DNA of 64,000 nucleotides. Source: Variovorax brevis. GTDB taxonomy: Bacteria; Pseudomonadota; Gammaproteobacteria; Burkholderiales; Burkholderiaceae_C. The stretch is taken from positions 62,001 to 126,000 of the forward strand of contig NZ_JASZYG010000012.1 in assembly GCF_030317105.1 (NCBI RefSeq), given 5' to 3'. Within the stretch, counting starts at the first letter, position 1, and each line of letters begins with the position of its first letter. Under the pieces are notes generated by a model. That model did not search any database. It was not told where the DNA came from and was given only the letters and a program-made list of their open reading frames with translations. Both the position numbers and the translations under genes were made by a program. Shown here piece after piece: positions 16,721 to 23,688 of this stretch.

Positions 16721-17131
16721 ATGGCATCGCAAGGTGAGCCACATCGGCCGAATCAAAGTGAGACATGTGGTGAAGAAGCAATCGATGACCGTCGTGCGGG
16801 TGTTGAACGCTTACGTCGACTTGTGCAAGAAGGCCTTGCATCGGGACCTGGACGTCCCCGCACTGAAGCGGATCGAGAAAGGCTACTGGCCATTGCGGGT
16901 GGCGACCCGGCGCGACGGCCCACAGACCAACGGCCAGTCGCGGCCGAAAGGTCGAAAGTTGACGTGGCGTCCGACTTTGATCCCCTCACTCCAGAACAGC
17001 ACTGTCGGATCTTGAGGGCCGCTCCCAAAAGACGCGGCAAGGTGATCAGCTCGCTAATCGTTGATGAACAACTCCCACCCGTCGGGTCCGATCTATTCGA
17101 TCTCGCCCCGCACTCATCAAAGGATCATCAA
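16721..17131 (+). other. In-frame extension upstream of BPSL0761-like copy 4, possible ParD-like antitoxin piece
   Basis: The frame of the next gene is open far upstream. ATG 16721 has a good AGGAAG (16711-16716), so a 347-residue protein running to 17764 is possible. The stretch 'DDRRAGVERLRRLVQEGLAS' with 'GPGRPRTEADRERLLAIAG' resembles the C-terminal arm of ParD-type antitoxins. The next 60 residues are unrecognised. Either an antitoxin remnant is fused by chance to the next gene, or both starts are used. Confidence 0.3.
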
Positions 17132-17764
17132 ATGACCATGCCCCATGAACGGCTGCGCGCACTCGTCTGGGCGGGCGAGATGTTGTATGAGATTGCTCGC
17201 GAGCGCGACAAGCATCGCGAGCGATTCGGCGGGGAGTTGCCCAAGGAACTGATGCGAGAAGCACTCATGGTCCTTCGCCACTACCCCTCCAAGGGAAACC
17301 TTGAACACTTTGCAAGGTGCTACCCGGTCGAGCAGTGGATCGGCCTGAGTTCGGAACAATTGGCTGAAGAGGCCGAAGAGAAGGCGCGAAGGGCAGCTGC
17401 GCGTGGGACGTCGGCGGATAAACCCACAATCTCGAAGTTGAGCTACCAAGCCGCGCTTGCCAAGGGAATCGAGGCGATGGCAAGGCCGCACGTGACAAGC
17501 GCTACCTACGCCAGGGCAGCCCACATGTTGGAGCTTGTCTACAGCACCGGCTTCACGCTGAGGATCGACCCTCGGCGGTTCGATCTGCTCAGGGACATTC
17601 CTGAAACCTCGCTCGCCAATGCCTACGTCACACCCGGAGGAGATGGCTTGATCTTCGACGCCACCGATCGGGCGATCGACCTTGTCGGTCTGGTGGCAAG
17701 CCTCGTACCTCTCGAAATCGCTCAACGCGTGATTCACAACGGCGCAGGTCAAAAGGCCGATTGA
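17132..17764 (+). CDS. BPSL0761-like island protein with C-terminal extension (copy 4)
   Basis: 210 residues from ATG 17132, with AAAGGA at 17119-17124; the family's usual opening 'MTMPHERLRAL' begins exactly here. The BPSL0761-like domain covers residues 1-75 ('HRERFGGELPKELMREALMV', 'LRHYPS'). An alanine-rich linker and a second domain of about 100 residues follow ('SATYARAAHMLELVYSTGFT' to 'RAIDLVGLVASLVPLEIAQR'), which I do not recognise. It is the last gene of the rightward operon that starts at 11591. Translation may also begin at 16721 (see that entry). Confidence 0.65.
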   Translation: MTMPHERLRALVWAGEMLYEIARERDKHRERFGGELPKELMREALMVLRHYPSKGNLEHFARCYPVEQWIGLSSEQLAEEAEEKARRAAARGTSADKPTISKLSYQAALAKGIEAMARPHVTSATYARAAHMLELVYSTGFTLRIDPRRFDLLRDIPETSLANAYVTPGGDGLIFDATDRAIDLVGLVASLVPLEIAQRVIHNGAGQKAD

Positions 17765-17862
17765 CGGACGTGTTGGCGTGCACCTCGTTCATCCCGCATT
17801 GATCTTCGCCACGTGTTTCCGGCGATTCGGCAGCAGATCCTGGGTGCGACTGGTGGGCTGAG

Positions 17863-18207
17863 TTGGCAACCGCTCGGCCCTTTTCGGAGGCTTCTTCTCA
17901 GCTACTGAGCTCGAGGCGGCGTCTTCCCCTTCTGCCTGAGTTCGACCTGGACGACAATGCGTCCTATGCCGGAAAACTTCGACCTGAGCAAGCGAAATCG
18001 ACGACGCTTGGAGACCCTGAAGCGGTCGCCGAGAGCGCACGCGGTCGACGCTTGCCACCCGACTGCCATGAGCAGTCGGCATCGCGCGAGGGGTTTAGCG
18101 AGGCTTACAGGCTGTGGCTACATGAGCAGAGCAGCGATTTTGAGCGCAACGGCATATGGTGCGACGGCATGGTCGCTTGGCTGGCGCCGACCCGCAGCGC
18201 GGGTTGA
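17863..18207 (+). CDS. Possible CcdA-like antitoxin remnant
   Basis: 114 codons. Only the end looks meaningful: 'FSEAYRLWLHEQSSDFERNG' followed by 'IWCDGMVAW' resembles the C-terminal toxin-wrapping arm of CcdA antitoxins (a tyrosine helix, then 'NG-[FI]-x-x-D-G'). The N-terminal DNA-binding part is not recognisable and no CcdB toxin follows. There is no clear ribosome site. Probably a leftover of a toxin-antitoxin pair. Confidence 0.28.
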   Translation: MATARPFSEASSQLLSSRRRLPLLPEFDLDDNASYAGKLRPEQAKSTTLGDPEAVAESARGRRLPPDCHEQSASREGFSEAYRLWLHEQSSDFERNGIWCDGMVAWLAPTRSAG

Positions 18208-18439
18208 AATCGTCGGCGCCTCGTCGTTTATGAACTCGATGGGCGCCCAAGCAAGGCTTGGGAGGACCGGACCACCGCGCATCGCGCACGTAGCGGAGGA
18301 GCTTCGGCAGTGCCGACTGGGGGCCCGCCAAAAGCAGGCTCGGTGAAGCGGTGAAGCCAAGTAGCCGGCAAGCGGCATTCAGAAGCGGCGCGGTCTGTTC
18401 CGCAATGAGCGGCAAGTGTTCGAACTGCGCGCCATTCAT
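18095..18439 (-). CDS. Unrecognised ORF coupled to the DUF1778 antitoxin gene (decayed toxin slot)
   Basis: 114 codons. Its ATG (18437-18439) overlaps the stop of the DUF1778 antitoxin (ATGA), exactly where a GNAT-family TacT toxin normally starts. The product is not an acetyltransferase. The first 55 residues ('NAACRLLGFTASPSLLLAGP') look protein-like, with 'LGFTASPS' faintly like the end of such toxins, and the rest is arginine- and cysteine-rich frame noise. Most likely a deleted or scrambled toxin gene. Confidence 0.25.
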   Translation of the reverse strand: MNGAQFEHLPLIAEQTAPLLNAACRLLGFTASPSLLLAGPQSALPKLLRYVRDARWSGPPKPCLGAHRVHKRRGADDFNPRCGSAPAKRPCRRTICRCAQNRCSAHVATACKPR

Positions 18440-18717
18440 GCCGTGCGCAGGAGCTTGCGGTGCCGTGCAGCGGAGCGCTTCAACGCCGCTGTCGGCTTAG
18501 GCGGCGACAGAAGAGCCCGAGCAAAGCGCTCCTGGTCAGCCGGCGAAAGCCGGATGACGTCGGCCTGCTCAAGCGCCTGACGCGCGGCATCCTGGATGGC
18601 TGCCACGACGAAGTCGGTCATGGTGCAACCTTGCAACTCGGCTGCACGCTTCAACATTGCATGCAGATCTGCGCTAATGCGCGCCTGGATGCGCGTCGTG
18701 GGAGTGGCTGCGGACAT
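18436..18717 (-). CDS. DUF1778 / TacA-type antitoxin
   Basis: 93 residues from ATG 18717. The N-terminal ribbon-helix-helix ('TTRIQARISADLHAMLKRAA', 'GCTMTDFVVAAIQDAAR') binds operator DNA. The C-terminal arm with 'IRLSPADQERFARALLSPP' is the segment that neutralises GNAT acetyltransferase toxins in this family. The toxin gene expected next to it is not intact (see 18095-18439), so this appears to be an orphan antitoxin. It would still be able to repress its promoter or protect against related toxins. Confidence 0.85.
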   Translation of the reverse strand: MSAATPTTRIQARISADLHAMLKRAAELQGCTMTDFVVAAIQDAARQALEQADVIRLSPADQERFARALLSPPKPTAALKRSAARHRKLLRTA

Positions 18718-18872
18718 GAGAGAGTCCCTTCGACGAAATTCTCAGGCAGATGCGGAAGTGGCAGCTTGAGCTCGGCTAGACGATGAAAAACGTAGCCGGC
18801 GTCAGGAAATTTGAGTTGACGTGCGGCCTCCTTGATGGACAGCTTGCCAGATGACAGCGGTTCACCGTTCAT
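18651..18872 (-). CDS. Small unrecognised protein coupled to the AbrB-like antitoxin
   Basis: 73 codons from ATG 18872, which lies inside the end of the AbrB-like gene. The first 50 residues ('LSIKEAARQLKFPDAGYVFH', then 'RLAELKLPLPHLPENFVEG') look like a short HTH-type unit. The last 20 residues run out of frame over the start of the DUF1778 gene and look like noise, so the gene seems cut by a junction near 18720. It occupies the place of a toxin but resembles none. Function unknown. Confidence 0.35.
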   Translation of the reverse strand: MNGEPLSSGKLSIKEAARQLKFPDAGYVFHRLAELKLPLPHLPENFVEGTLSCPQPLPRRASRRALAQICMQC

Positions 18873-19092
18873 TTGCCTCTTCGCGGTCAAACTTGAAGTC
18901 GACAGGCGCACGCCCTTCAAATTGGCGCAATGCCTCGACGATTGCCTTCTTGGACGGCCTGACGGTCAGTTCCAACTCGCGAGGTCCACCAACGCGCACA
19001 TGCACCTCGTCTCCTTCCTCGATACTGAAATCCCGCACGAGTGCGGACGGAAGCCGTATGGCAAGGCTGTTACCCCATTTGGCGACACGCAT
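18862..19092 (-). CDS. AbrB/MazE-type (SpoVT-AbrB) antitoxin
   Basis: 76 residues from ATG 19092. 'RVAKWGNSLAIRLPSALVRD' and 'GDEVHVRVGGPRELEL' form the swapped-hairpin AbrB DNA-binding fold used by MazE and VapB antitoxins. The tail 'IVEALRQFEGRAPVDFKFDR' is the toxin-binding arm, of a type normally paired with VapC PIN-domain RNases. No PIN domain follows, since the next frame is the small unrecognised protein at 18651-18872. It looks like a toxin-less antitoxin within a patch of toxin-antitoxin debris. Confidence 0.85.
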   Translation of the reverse strand: MRVAKWGNSLAIRLPSALVRDFSIEEGDEVHVRVGGPRELELTVRPSKKAIVEALRQFEGRAPVDFKFDREEANER

Positions 19093-19333
19093 CTAGCTCT
19101 CCAGTGTTCTGGCCACTTTATTCCGAGGGCTCGCCATCGACAAGGAAATCAGGTCAGTGGGCAGACGCCAATCGCGGTCCAACCGGCTTGTGAGTAGCGC
19201 AAGCTCCCGGCGGCTGTGCTGCGGCGTGGAGCTTCGCCGCACTTACCCCTTTGTGGGGCTCAAACTGACGCATTGGGTGCGGGCCAGGTGCGATGGGCGA
19301 TAACGACCCCTTTTGGGTCCCAACCGAACCTCC

Positions 19334-22300
19334 CTACCTGAAGTCCCGACTCGCCGCGCGCAGCCGCCCCAGCAGCATGTCATGATTGACCAGCTTCTGG
19401 GCGACCAGGGACTGCACGCCCTTTTCGGATTGCCACGTGCCCTGCACGCTGAGCAGCATCGATCCTCTGAGCGCGGCGCGCTGAGCCTCGGCCACGCTCG
19501 GCCACACGATGATGTTGACCGTACCGGTCTCGTCTTCCAGCGTCGCAAAGATGACGCCGCTGGCCGTGCTCGGCTGCTGCCGGTGCGTCACGATGCCACT
19601 GGCGCGCACCTGCTCCTGGTCCCGGCCGTTGCGACGCAGGTCCTCCGCTGTGCGGATCCCCCATCCGGTCAGCTTGGGACGCAGCAGCGCCAGAGGGTGA
19701 CGGCGCAGGGTCAGGCCCATCGACGCATAGTCGTCCGCGATGTCGGCGCCTTCAGTGGGTGCCTTGAACTCAACAGCCTCCTCAAGGACGGGCGCATCGT
19801 GTAGCACTTCGGTCGGACGTGTCTCGACACCGACTGCTTCCCACACGGCGTTGGGCCGGTGGCCGGCCAAGGACTGCAGGGCATCCGCCGCTGACAGGCA
19901 CCGCAGGTCGTGCGCATCGAGTGCGGCACGATGGGCCATGTCCTGCACGCTGCCAAAAGGTGCTTGCTCGCGTGCGACCTTCAGCCGCTGCGCCGCGGCC
20001 TCGCGCATGCCGCTGATCTGAGACATGCCCAGGCGCACGGCATGCAGCGGCTCGCTGAAGGTGCAATCCCAGCGTGGCGACATCGGTGGGGCCTGGATCG
20101 CACGTGCTGGCTCCTCGAGCGTGCTGAACCAGTCGCTCACCGTGACGTCGACCGGCCGCACGACAACACCGTGTTCGCGCGCGTCGCGCACCAACTGCGC
20201 CGGCGCATAAAAGCCCATGGGCTGGCTGTTGAGCAGGGCCGCGAGGAGGGCGTCCGGATGGTGGCGCTTGAGCCAGCAGCTCACGTACACCAGCAAGCCG
20301 AAGCTGGCCGCGTGGCTCTCCGGAAAGCCGTAGCTGCCAAAGCCCTCCACCTGCTTGGAAATGCGATCGGCAAACTCCTGCGAGTAACCCTTGGCCAGCA
20401 TGCGGCTCACCAGCTTCTGTTGGTGCGGCTCGAGCCCGCCGCGGCGCCGCCACGCGCCCATCGCGCGGCGCAGCTGGTCCGCTTCGCCGGCCGTGAAGTC
20501 CGCCGCCAGCATCGCGATCTGCATCACCTGTTCCTGGAACAGCGGCACACCCAAGGTGCGCTCCGTCGCCACTTTGATGTCGTCACTCGGATACTCGATC
20601 GCCTCCTCCCCCGCTCGGCGGCGCAGGTAGGGGTGGACCATGCCACCCTGGATCGGGCCCGGTCGCACGATCGCGACCTGGACCACCAGGTCATAGAAGC
20701 ACTCGGGCTTCAGGCGCGGGAGCATCGTCATCTGCGCACGGCTCTCGATCTGGAATACGCCCACGGTGTCGGCCTTCTGGATCATCGCGTAGGTGACGGG
20801 ACACTCGGCGGGAACGTCCTGCATGCCAAACGGCGTTCCCCGCTTGGCCGCGACGAAGTCGAACGCGCGGTGGATGGCCGTGAGCATGCCCAAGGCGAGC
20901 ACGTCGATCTTGAGCAGGCCCAGCGCGTCCAGGTCGTCCTTGTCCCACTGCACCACCGTACGGTCCTCCATCGCCGCGTTCTCCACGGGCACCAGGCGGC
21001 TGAGCCGGTCGCGCGCGATCACGAAGCCGCCCGTATGCTGGCTCAGGTGGCGCGGGAACCCGCGCACCTCATCGGCCAGCGCGAGCCAGGTGCGCACCCC
21101 GGGATCGTCGGGCACGAGGCCGCACTCGACCAGGCAGGCATCGGTGATCCACTCCTTCTCGTTGCCATAAGCGGTCTTGGCCAAGCGCTCCACCGTCTCC
21201 AGCGGAAATCCGAGCGCCTTGCCCACATCCCGCAAGGACGACTTGGTGCGGTACGAGGTGATGACACCGGTGATGGCCGCGCGGTCACGCCCGTACTTGC
21301 GGTAGATGTACTGCATGACTTCTTCACGCCGCTGGTGTTCGAAGTCGATGTCGATGTCGGGCGGCTCCTTGCGCTCGACGCTGATGAAGCGCTCGAAGAG
21401 CACGTTCATGCGCGCCGGGTCGACCTCGGTCACGCCCAGGCAGTAGCACACCGCCGAGTTGGCCGCCGAGCCGCGGCCCTGGCACAGGATCCCGCGTTCG
21501 CGCGCCCAATGGACGATGTCGGCCACCGTCAGGAAATAGGGCTCGTAGGCGAGCTCGGCAATGATGGCCAGTTCATGCTCGATCTGCGTGCGCACCTTGT
21601 CGGGCAGGCCTGCGGGAAAGCGCGTGAGCGTCCCGGCGTAGGTGAGCTTGCGCAGGTGCGAAGCCGGCGTCTCGCCCTCGGGCACGATCTCCTGAGGGTA
21701 CTCGTAGCGCAATTCCTCCAGGCTGAAGGTGCACTGGCTTGCGATGTGCACGCTCGCCTGCAGCCATTCCAGCGGGAACAGCGCGGGCAACACTGATCGG
21801 GCCCGGAGGTACTGCTGGGCGTTGGCGAGCAACGCATAGCCGCAGTCGGCCACCGTCTTGCCAATGCGCACCGCAGTCAGCACATCCTGCAAGGGCTTGC
21901 GATACTGCGCGTGCATCAACACGGCTCCTGTTGCGACGATCGGCACCCCGGCCTGCGCAGACGCCTGCTCTGCGATCCACAGGCGCAGTTCATCGTCCAC
22001 CCCCAAAGGACGGGTGCAGGCGATCCAGCCGCGATCGCCAAACCAGGTGCGCAGCCACATGGCTTGGGCGAACAGGCTCTCCACCGTGGCGTCGGGGGCG
22101 GGAAGGAGCAAGGCAAGGCAGCCGCCCATGCCGGCCAGGTGCGGCGCCTTGGGCGCCTTGCCTTCAACGTCGGCCACGAGCGCCTTGTACTGGCCCTTGG
22201 CGGCCCGCCGGCGTGCCAGGGTGATCAACTCACACAGGTTGCCGTAGCCGCGGCGGTCCTGCGCCAGGAACACCACGCGCGCGAACGCGGTGTCGCTCGC

Positions 22301-22531
22301 GGTGGTGAGTTGGATCTCGCTGCCGACGATGAAGTGCAGCCTGCATTCGCGCGCCTCAAGATGCGCACGGACCACGCCGGAAACGGAGCATTCATCGGTC
22401 AGGGCGAGGGCGGTGTAGTGCTTCTCGGCGGCGCGCCGCACCAGTTCCTCGGGCCCGGAGGCGCCGACGAGGAATGTGTAGTTCGAGCGGCAGTGCAATT
22501 CGGCATAGGCAGGGGGAACAGGAGGAATCAC
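19334..22531 (-). CDS. dnaE2: Error-prone DNA polymerase DnaE2 (ImuC)
   Basis: 1065 residues, full length for the family. The order is an N-terminal PHP domain ('YAELHCRSNYTFLVGASGPE'), the C-family polymerase palm with 'PDIDIDF' (Asp392 and Asp394 as metal ligands), fingers, a (HhH)2 region ('MGMSQISGMREAAAQRL'-type stretch) and a C-terminal OB fold ('SGIVTHRQQPSTASGVIFAT'). In bacteria lacking Pol V, DnaE2 does SOS-induced translesion synthesis with ImuA/ImuB and the beta clamp. Here neither imuA nor imuB is adjacent, which is unusual. A LexA-type box lies 32 bases before the start, so SOS control is expected. Confidence 0.96.
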   Translation of the reverse strand: MIPPVPPAYAELHCRSNYTFLVGASGPEELVRRAAEKHYTALALTDECSVSGVVRAHLEARECRLHFIVGSEIQLTTASDTAFARVVFLAQDRRGYGNLCELITLARRRAAKGQYKALVADVEGKAPKAPHLAGMGGCLALLLPAPDATVESLFAQAMWLRTWFGDRGWIACTRPLGVDDELRLWIAEQASAQAGVPIVATGAVLMHAQYRKPLQDVLTAVRIGKTVADCGYALLANAQQYLRARSVLPALFPLEWLQASVHIASQCTFSLEELRYEYPQEIVPEGETPASHLRKLTYAGTLTRFPAGLPDKVRTQIEHELAIIAELAYEPYFLTVADIVHWARERGILCQGRGSAANSAVCYCLGVTEVDPARMNVLFERFISVERKEPPDIDIDFEHQRREEVMQYIYRKYGRDRAAITGVITSYRTKSSLRDVGKALGFPLETVERLAKTAYGNEKEWITDACLVECGLVPDDPGVRTWLALADEVRGFPRHLSQHTGGFVIARDRLSRLVPVENAAMEDRTVVQWDKDDLDALGLLKIDVLALGMLTAIHRAFDFVAAKRGTPFGMQDVPAECPVTYAMIQKADTVGVFQIESRAQMTMLPRLKPECFYDLVVQVAIVRPGPIQGGMVHPYLRRRAGEEAIEYPSDDIKVATERTLGVPLFQEQVMQIAMLAADFTAGEADQLRRAMGAWRRRGGLEPHQQKLVSRMLAKGYSQEFADRISKQVEGFGSYGFPESHAASFGLLVYVSCWLKRHHPDALLAALLNSQPMGFYAPAQLVRDAREHGVVVRPVDVTVSDWFSTLEEPARAIQAPPMSPRWDCTFSEPLHAVRLGMSQISGMREAAAQRLKVAREQAPFGSVQDMAHRAALDAHDLRCLSAADALQSLAGHRPNAVWEAVGVETRPTEVLHDAPVLEEAVEFKAPTEGADIADDYASMGLTLRRHPLALLRPKLTGWGIRTAEDLRRNGRDQEQVRASGIVTHRQQPSTASGVIFATLEDETGTVNIIVWPSVAEAQRAALRGSMLLSVQGTWQSEKGVQSLVAQKLVNHDMLLGRLRAASRDFR

Positions 22532-22562
22532 GGAACGAGGGCGTCATGGACATGGAAGCCAC

Positions 22563-22582
22563 TACTGTACAAACATCCAGTA
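22563..22582. promoter_or_regulatory. LexA operator (SOS box)
   Basis: TACTGTACAAACATCCAGTA matches the enterobacterial consensus TACTGTATATATATACAGTA at 16 of 20 positions and keeps both CTG and CAG cores at the right distance. It sits between the divergent dnaE2 (start 22531) and the small rightward gene (start 22601), so LexA could control both. Confidence 0.85.
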
Positions 22583-22600
22583 ATTTGGTACGATACCCGC

Positions 22601-22816
22601 ATGGACGAATTTCTCGATCCCAGCCGGCATGAGCAGCTATGGATCGGTGCGTGCGCCCACCAGTTGCAGCGGCGCTGGCGCACGGTGGATCCAGACGACC
22701 TCGAAGACTTGGCCGCGTCACTGGCCAGGGACCCTGCGCTGCGAGCGCTGTCCCCGGCCGAGGCGGCGGGCGTATGGTTGCGCCCGATCGGCGGTGAAGA
22801 TCCCGCAGCGCGCTGA
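22601..22816 (+). CDS. Small hypothetical protein, divergent from dnaE2 across the SOS box
   Basis: 71 residues from ATG 22601, only 18 bases after the LexA-type box. It is soluble and helical with tryptophans: 'MDEFLDPSRHEQLWIGACAH', 'RRWRTVDPDDLEDLAASLAR', 'PAEAAGVWLRPI'. I see no known domain, though the composition is that of a real protein. The position suggests SOS induction together with the polymerase, so an accessory role in translesion synthesis or cell-cycle control is a fair but untested guess. The ribosome site is weak, so leaderless or short-leader translation is possible. Confidence 0.6.
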   Translation: MDEFLDPSRHEQLWIGACAHQLQRRWRTVDPDDLEDLAASLARDPALRALSPAEAAGVWLRPIGGEDPAAR

Positions 22817-23369
22817 AGCGCGGGGGACGTTGTCATCCTCAGGACGCTTGACGCGCGACACGCCTGCGCTCGCCGTCGCACCGATGCGGCCAAGTGGCCC
22901 GACATCCAAACACCGCTTCGTCGTTCGCCGATCCGGCTGCATCCACCGTGAAGCGTCGCACGCGCCATGGCGGTCACTACCTACGCGCACTCCATTGCCC
23001 GATGGCATGCTTCGTAGATGGTCAAACTTCGCCAGGCGAATCTTGAATTGCCGCCAGTGCCGCGTGCTGGCCCGGCACGTCGAAAGAGCAAGGCGCGCCG
23101 CGCTTCGGCGTCGCGTCGACGGCTTTTGCTGATGGACTACCAGACCTGGATGGAAATCACGGCGAACCTTGGTAAGCCTGCTGCGCCGGCCGAAGCACCT
23201 TGATTGCCTGGCGGTGATCTCCTGGGAAGCACCGTGTTTCGTGAGCACTTCGGAGATAGGGAGCATGGAACAGGCGTTGCCGCGACCGCGATTGGGCGCC
23301 GCCCTACAACCAGGCCAAAGCGGCGGGCGTATGTTGGCGATCGTTCGGTTCACCGACAAGGAGACTTTC
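22817..23369. other. Region between the SOS-linked small gene and the DUF3606 gene; no gene recognised
   Basis: 553 bases. Short open frames occur on both strands, for example 61 codons at 23018-23203, but none has a recognisable family or a ribosome site. Confidence 0.3.
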
Positions 23370-23546
23370 ATGAGCGACGACACCACAAAGACCGCGCAGG
23401 ATCGCAAGCTGATCAGCCTCAAGGAGGACTACGAAGTTCGCGATTGGTCCAAGAGCCTGGGCTGCTCGCCCGAGCAACTCAAGGCGGCGGTGAAGGCCGT
23501 GGGCAACTCGGCCGAGGCGGTACGAAAATACCTGGCGAAGCAATAG
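23370..23546 (+). CDS. DUF3606-domain small protein
   Basis: 58 residues. ATG 23370 follows AAGGAG (23358-23363) at ideal spacing. The sequence 'RKLISLKEDYEVRDWSKSLG' and 'CSPEQLKAAVKAVGNSAEAV' with the end 'RKYLAK' is a full match to the DUF3606 pattern, a small helical domain common in proteobacteria and often near stress or DNA-repair genes. It stands 28 bases before the LigD reading frame and may be in one transcript with it. Molecular role unknown. Confidence 0.85.
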   Translation: MSDDTTKTAQDRKLISLKEDYEVRDWSKSLGCSPEQLKAAVKAVGNSAEAVRKYLAKQ

Positions 23547-23574
23547 CCCACAGCCAGCGGTGAGGTCGGTGAGC

Positions 23575-23664
23575 ATGGCTGAAAAGGTTACCGACCCCCT
23601 CGCACGCTACTGGGCCAAGCGTGACTTCGGCATCACGGCCGAGCCGCGCGGAGAGCACGTCTAG
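23575..23664 (+). other. 5' end of the ligD frame, closed by an in-frame amber codon
   Basis: ATG 23575 opens 'MAEKVTDPLARYWAKRDFGI' and 'TAEPRGEHV', the usual beginning of LigD proteins, and then meets TAG at 23662-23664. The same frame continues at once with LigD sequence ('DRDGVLTFVIQKHAASRLHY'). The codon therefore interrupts an otherwise intact gene. Confidence 0.8.
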
Positions 23665-23688
23665 GATCGCGATGGTGTCCTGACGTTC

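Noticed and set aside
18118..18378. A CcdB toxin opposite the CcdA-like remnant
   Set aside because: The frames in this place show none of the CcdB patterns, so no toxin is called.
715..19300. A second copy of the tRNA-Asn 3' end as right attachment site of the island
   Set aside because: I could not find one by eye inside the window, so no att site is reported; a string search of the genome is needed.
19910..21796. Rightward open frame of 628 codons inside dnaE2
   Set aside because: Antisense shadow of a GC-rich gene: His/Arg/Ala-rich, no known domain, and dnaE2 is intact on the other strand.
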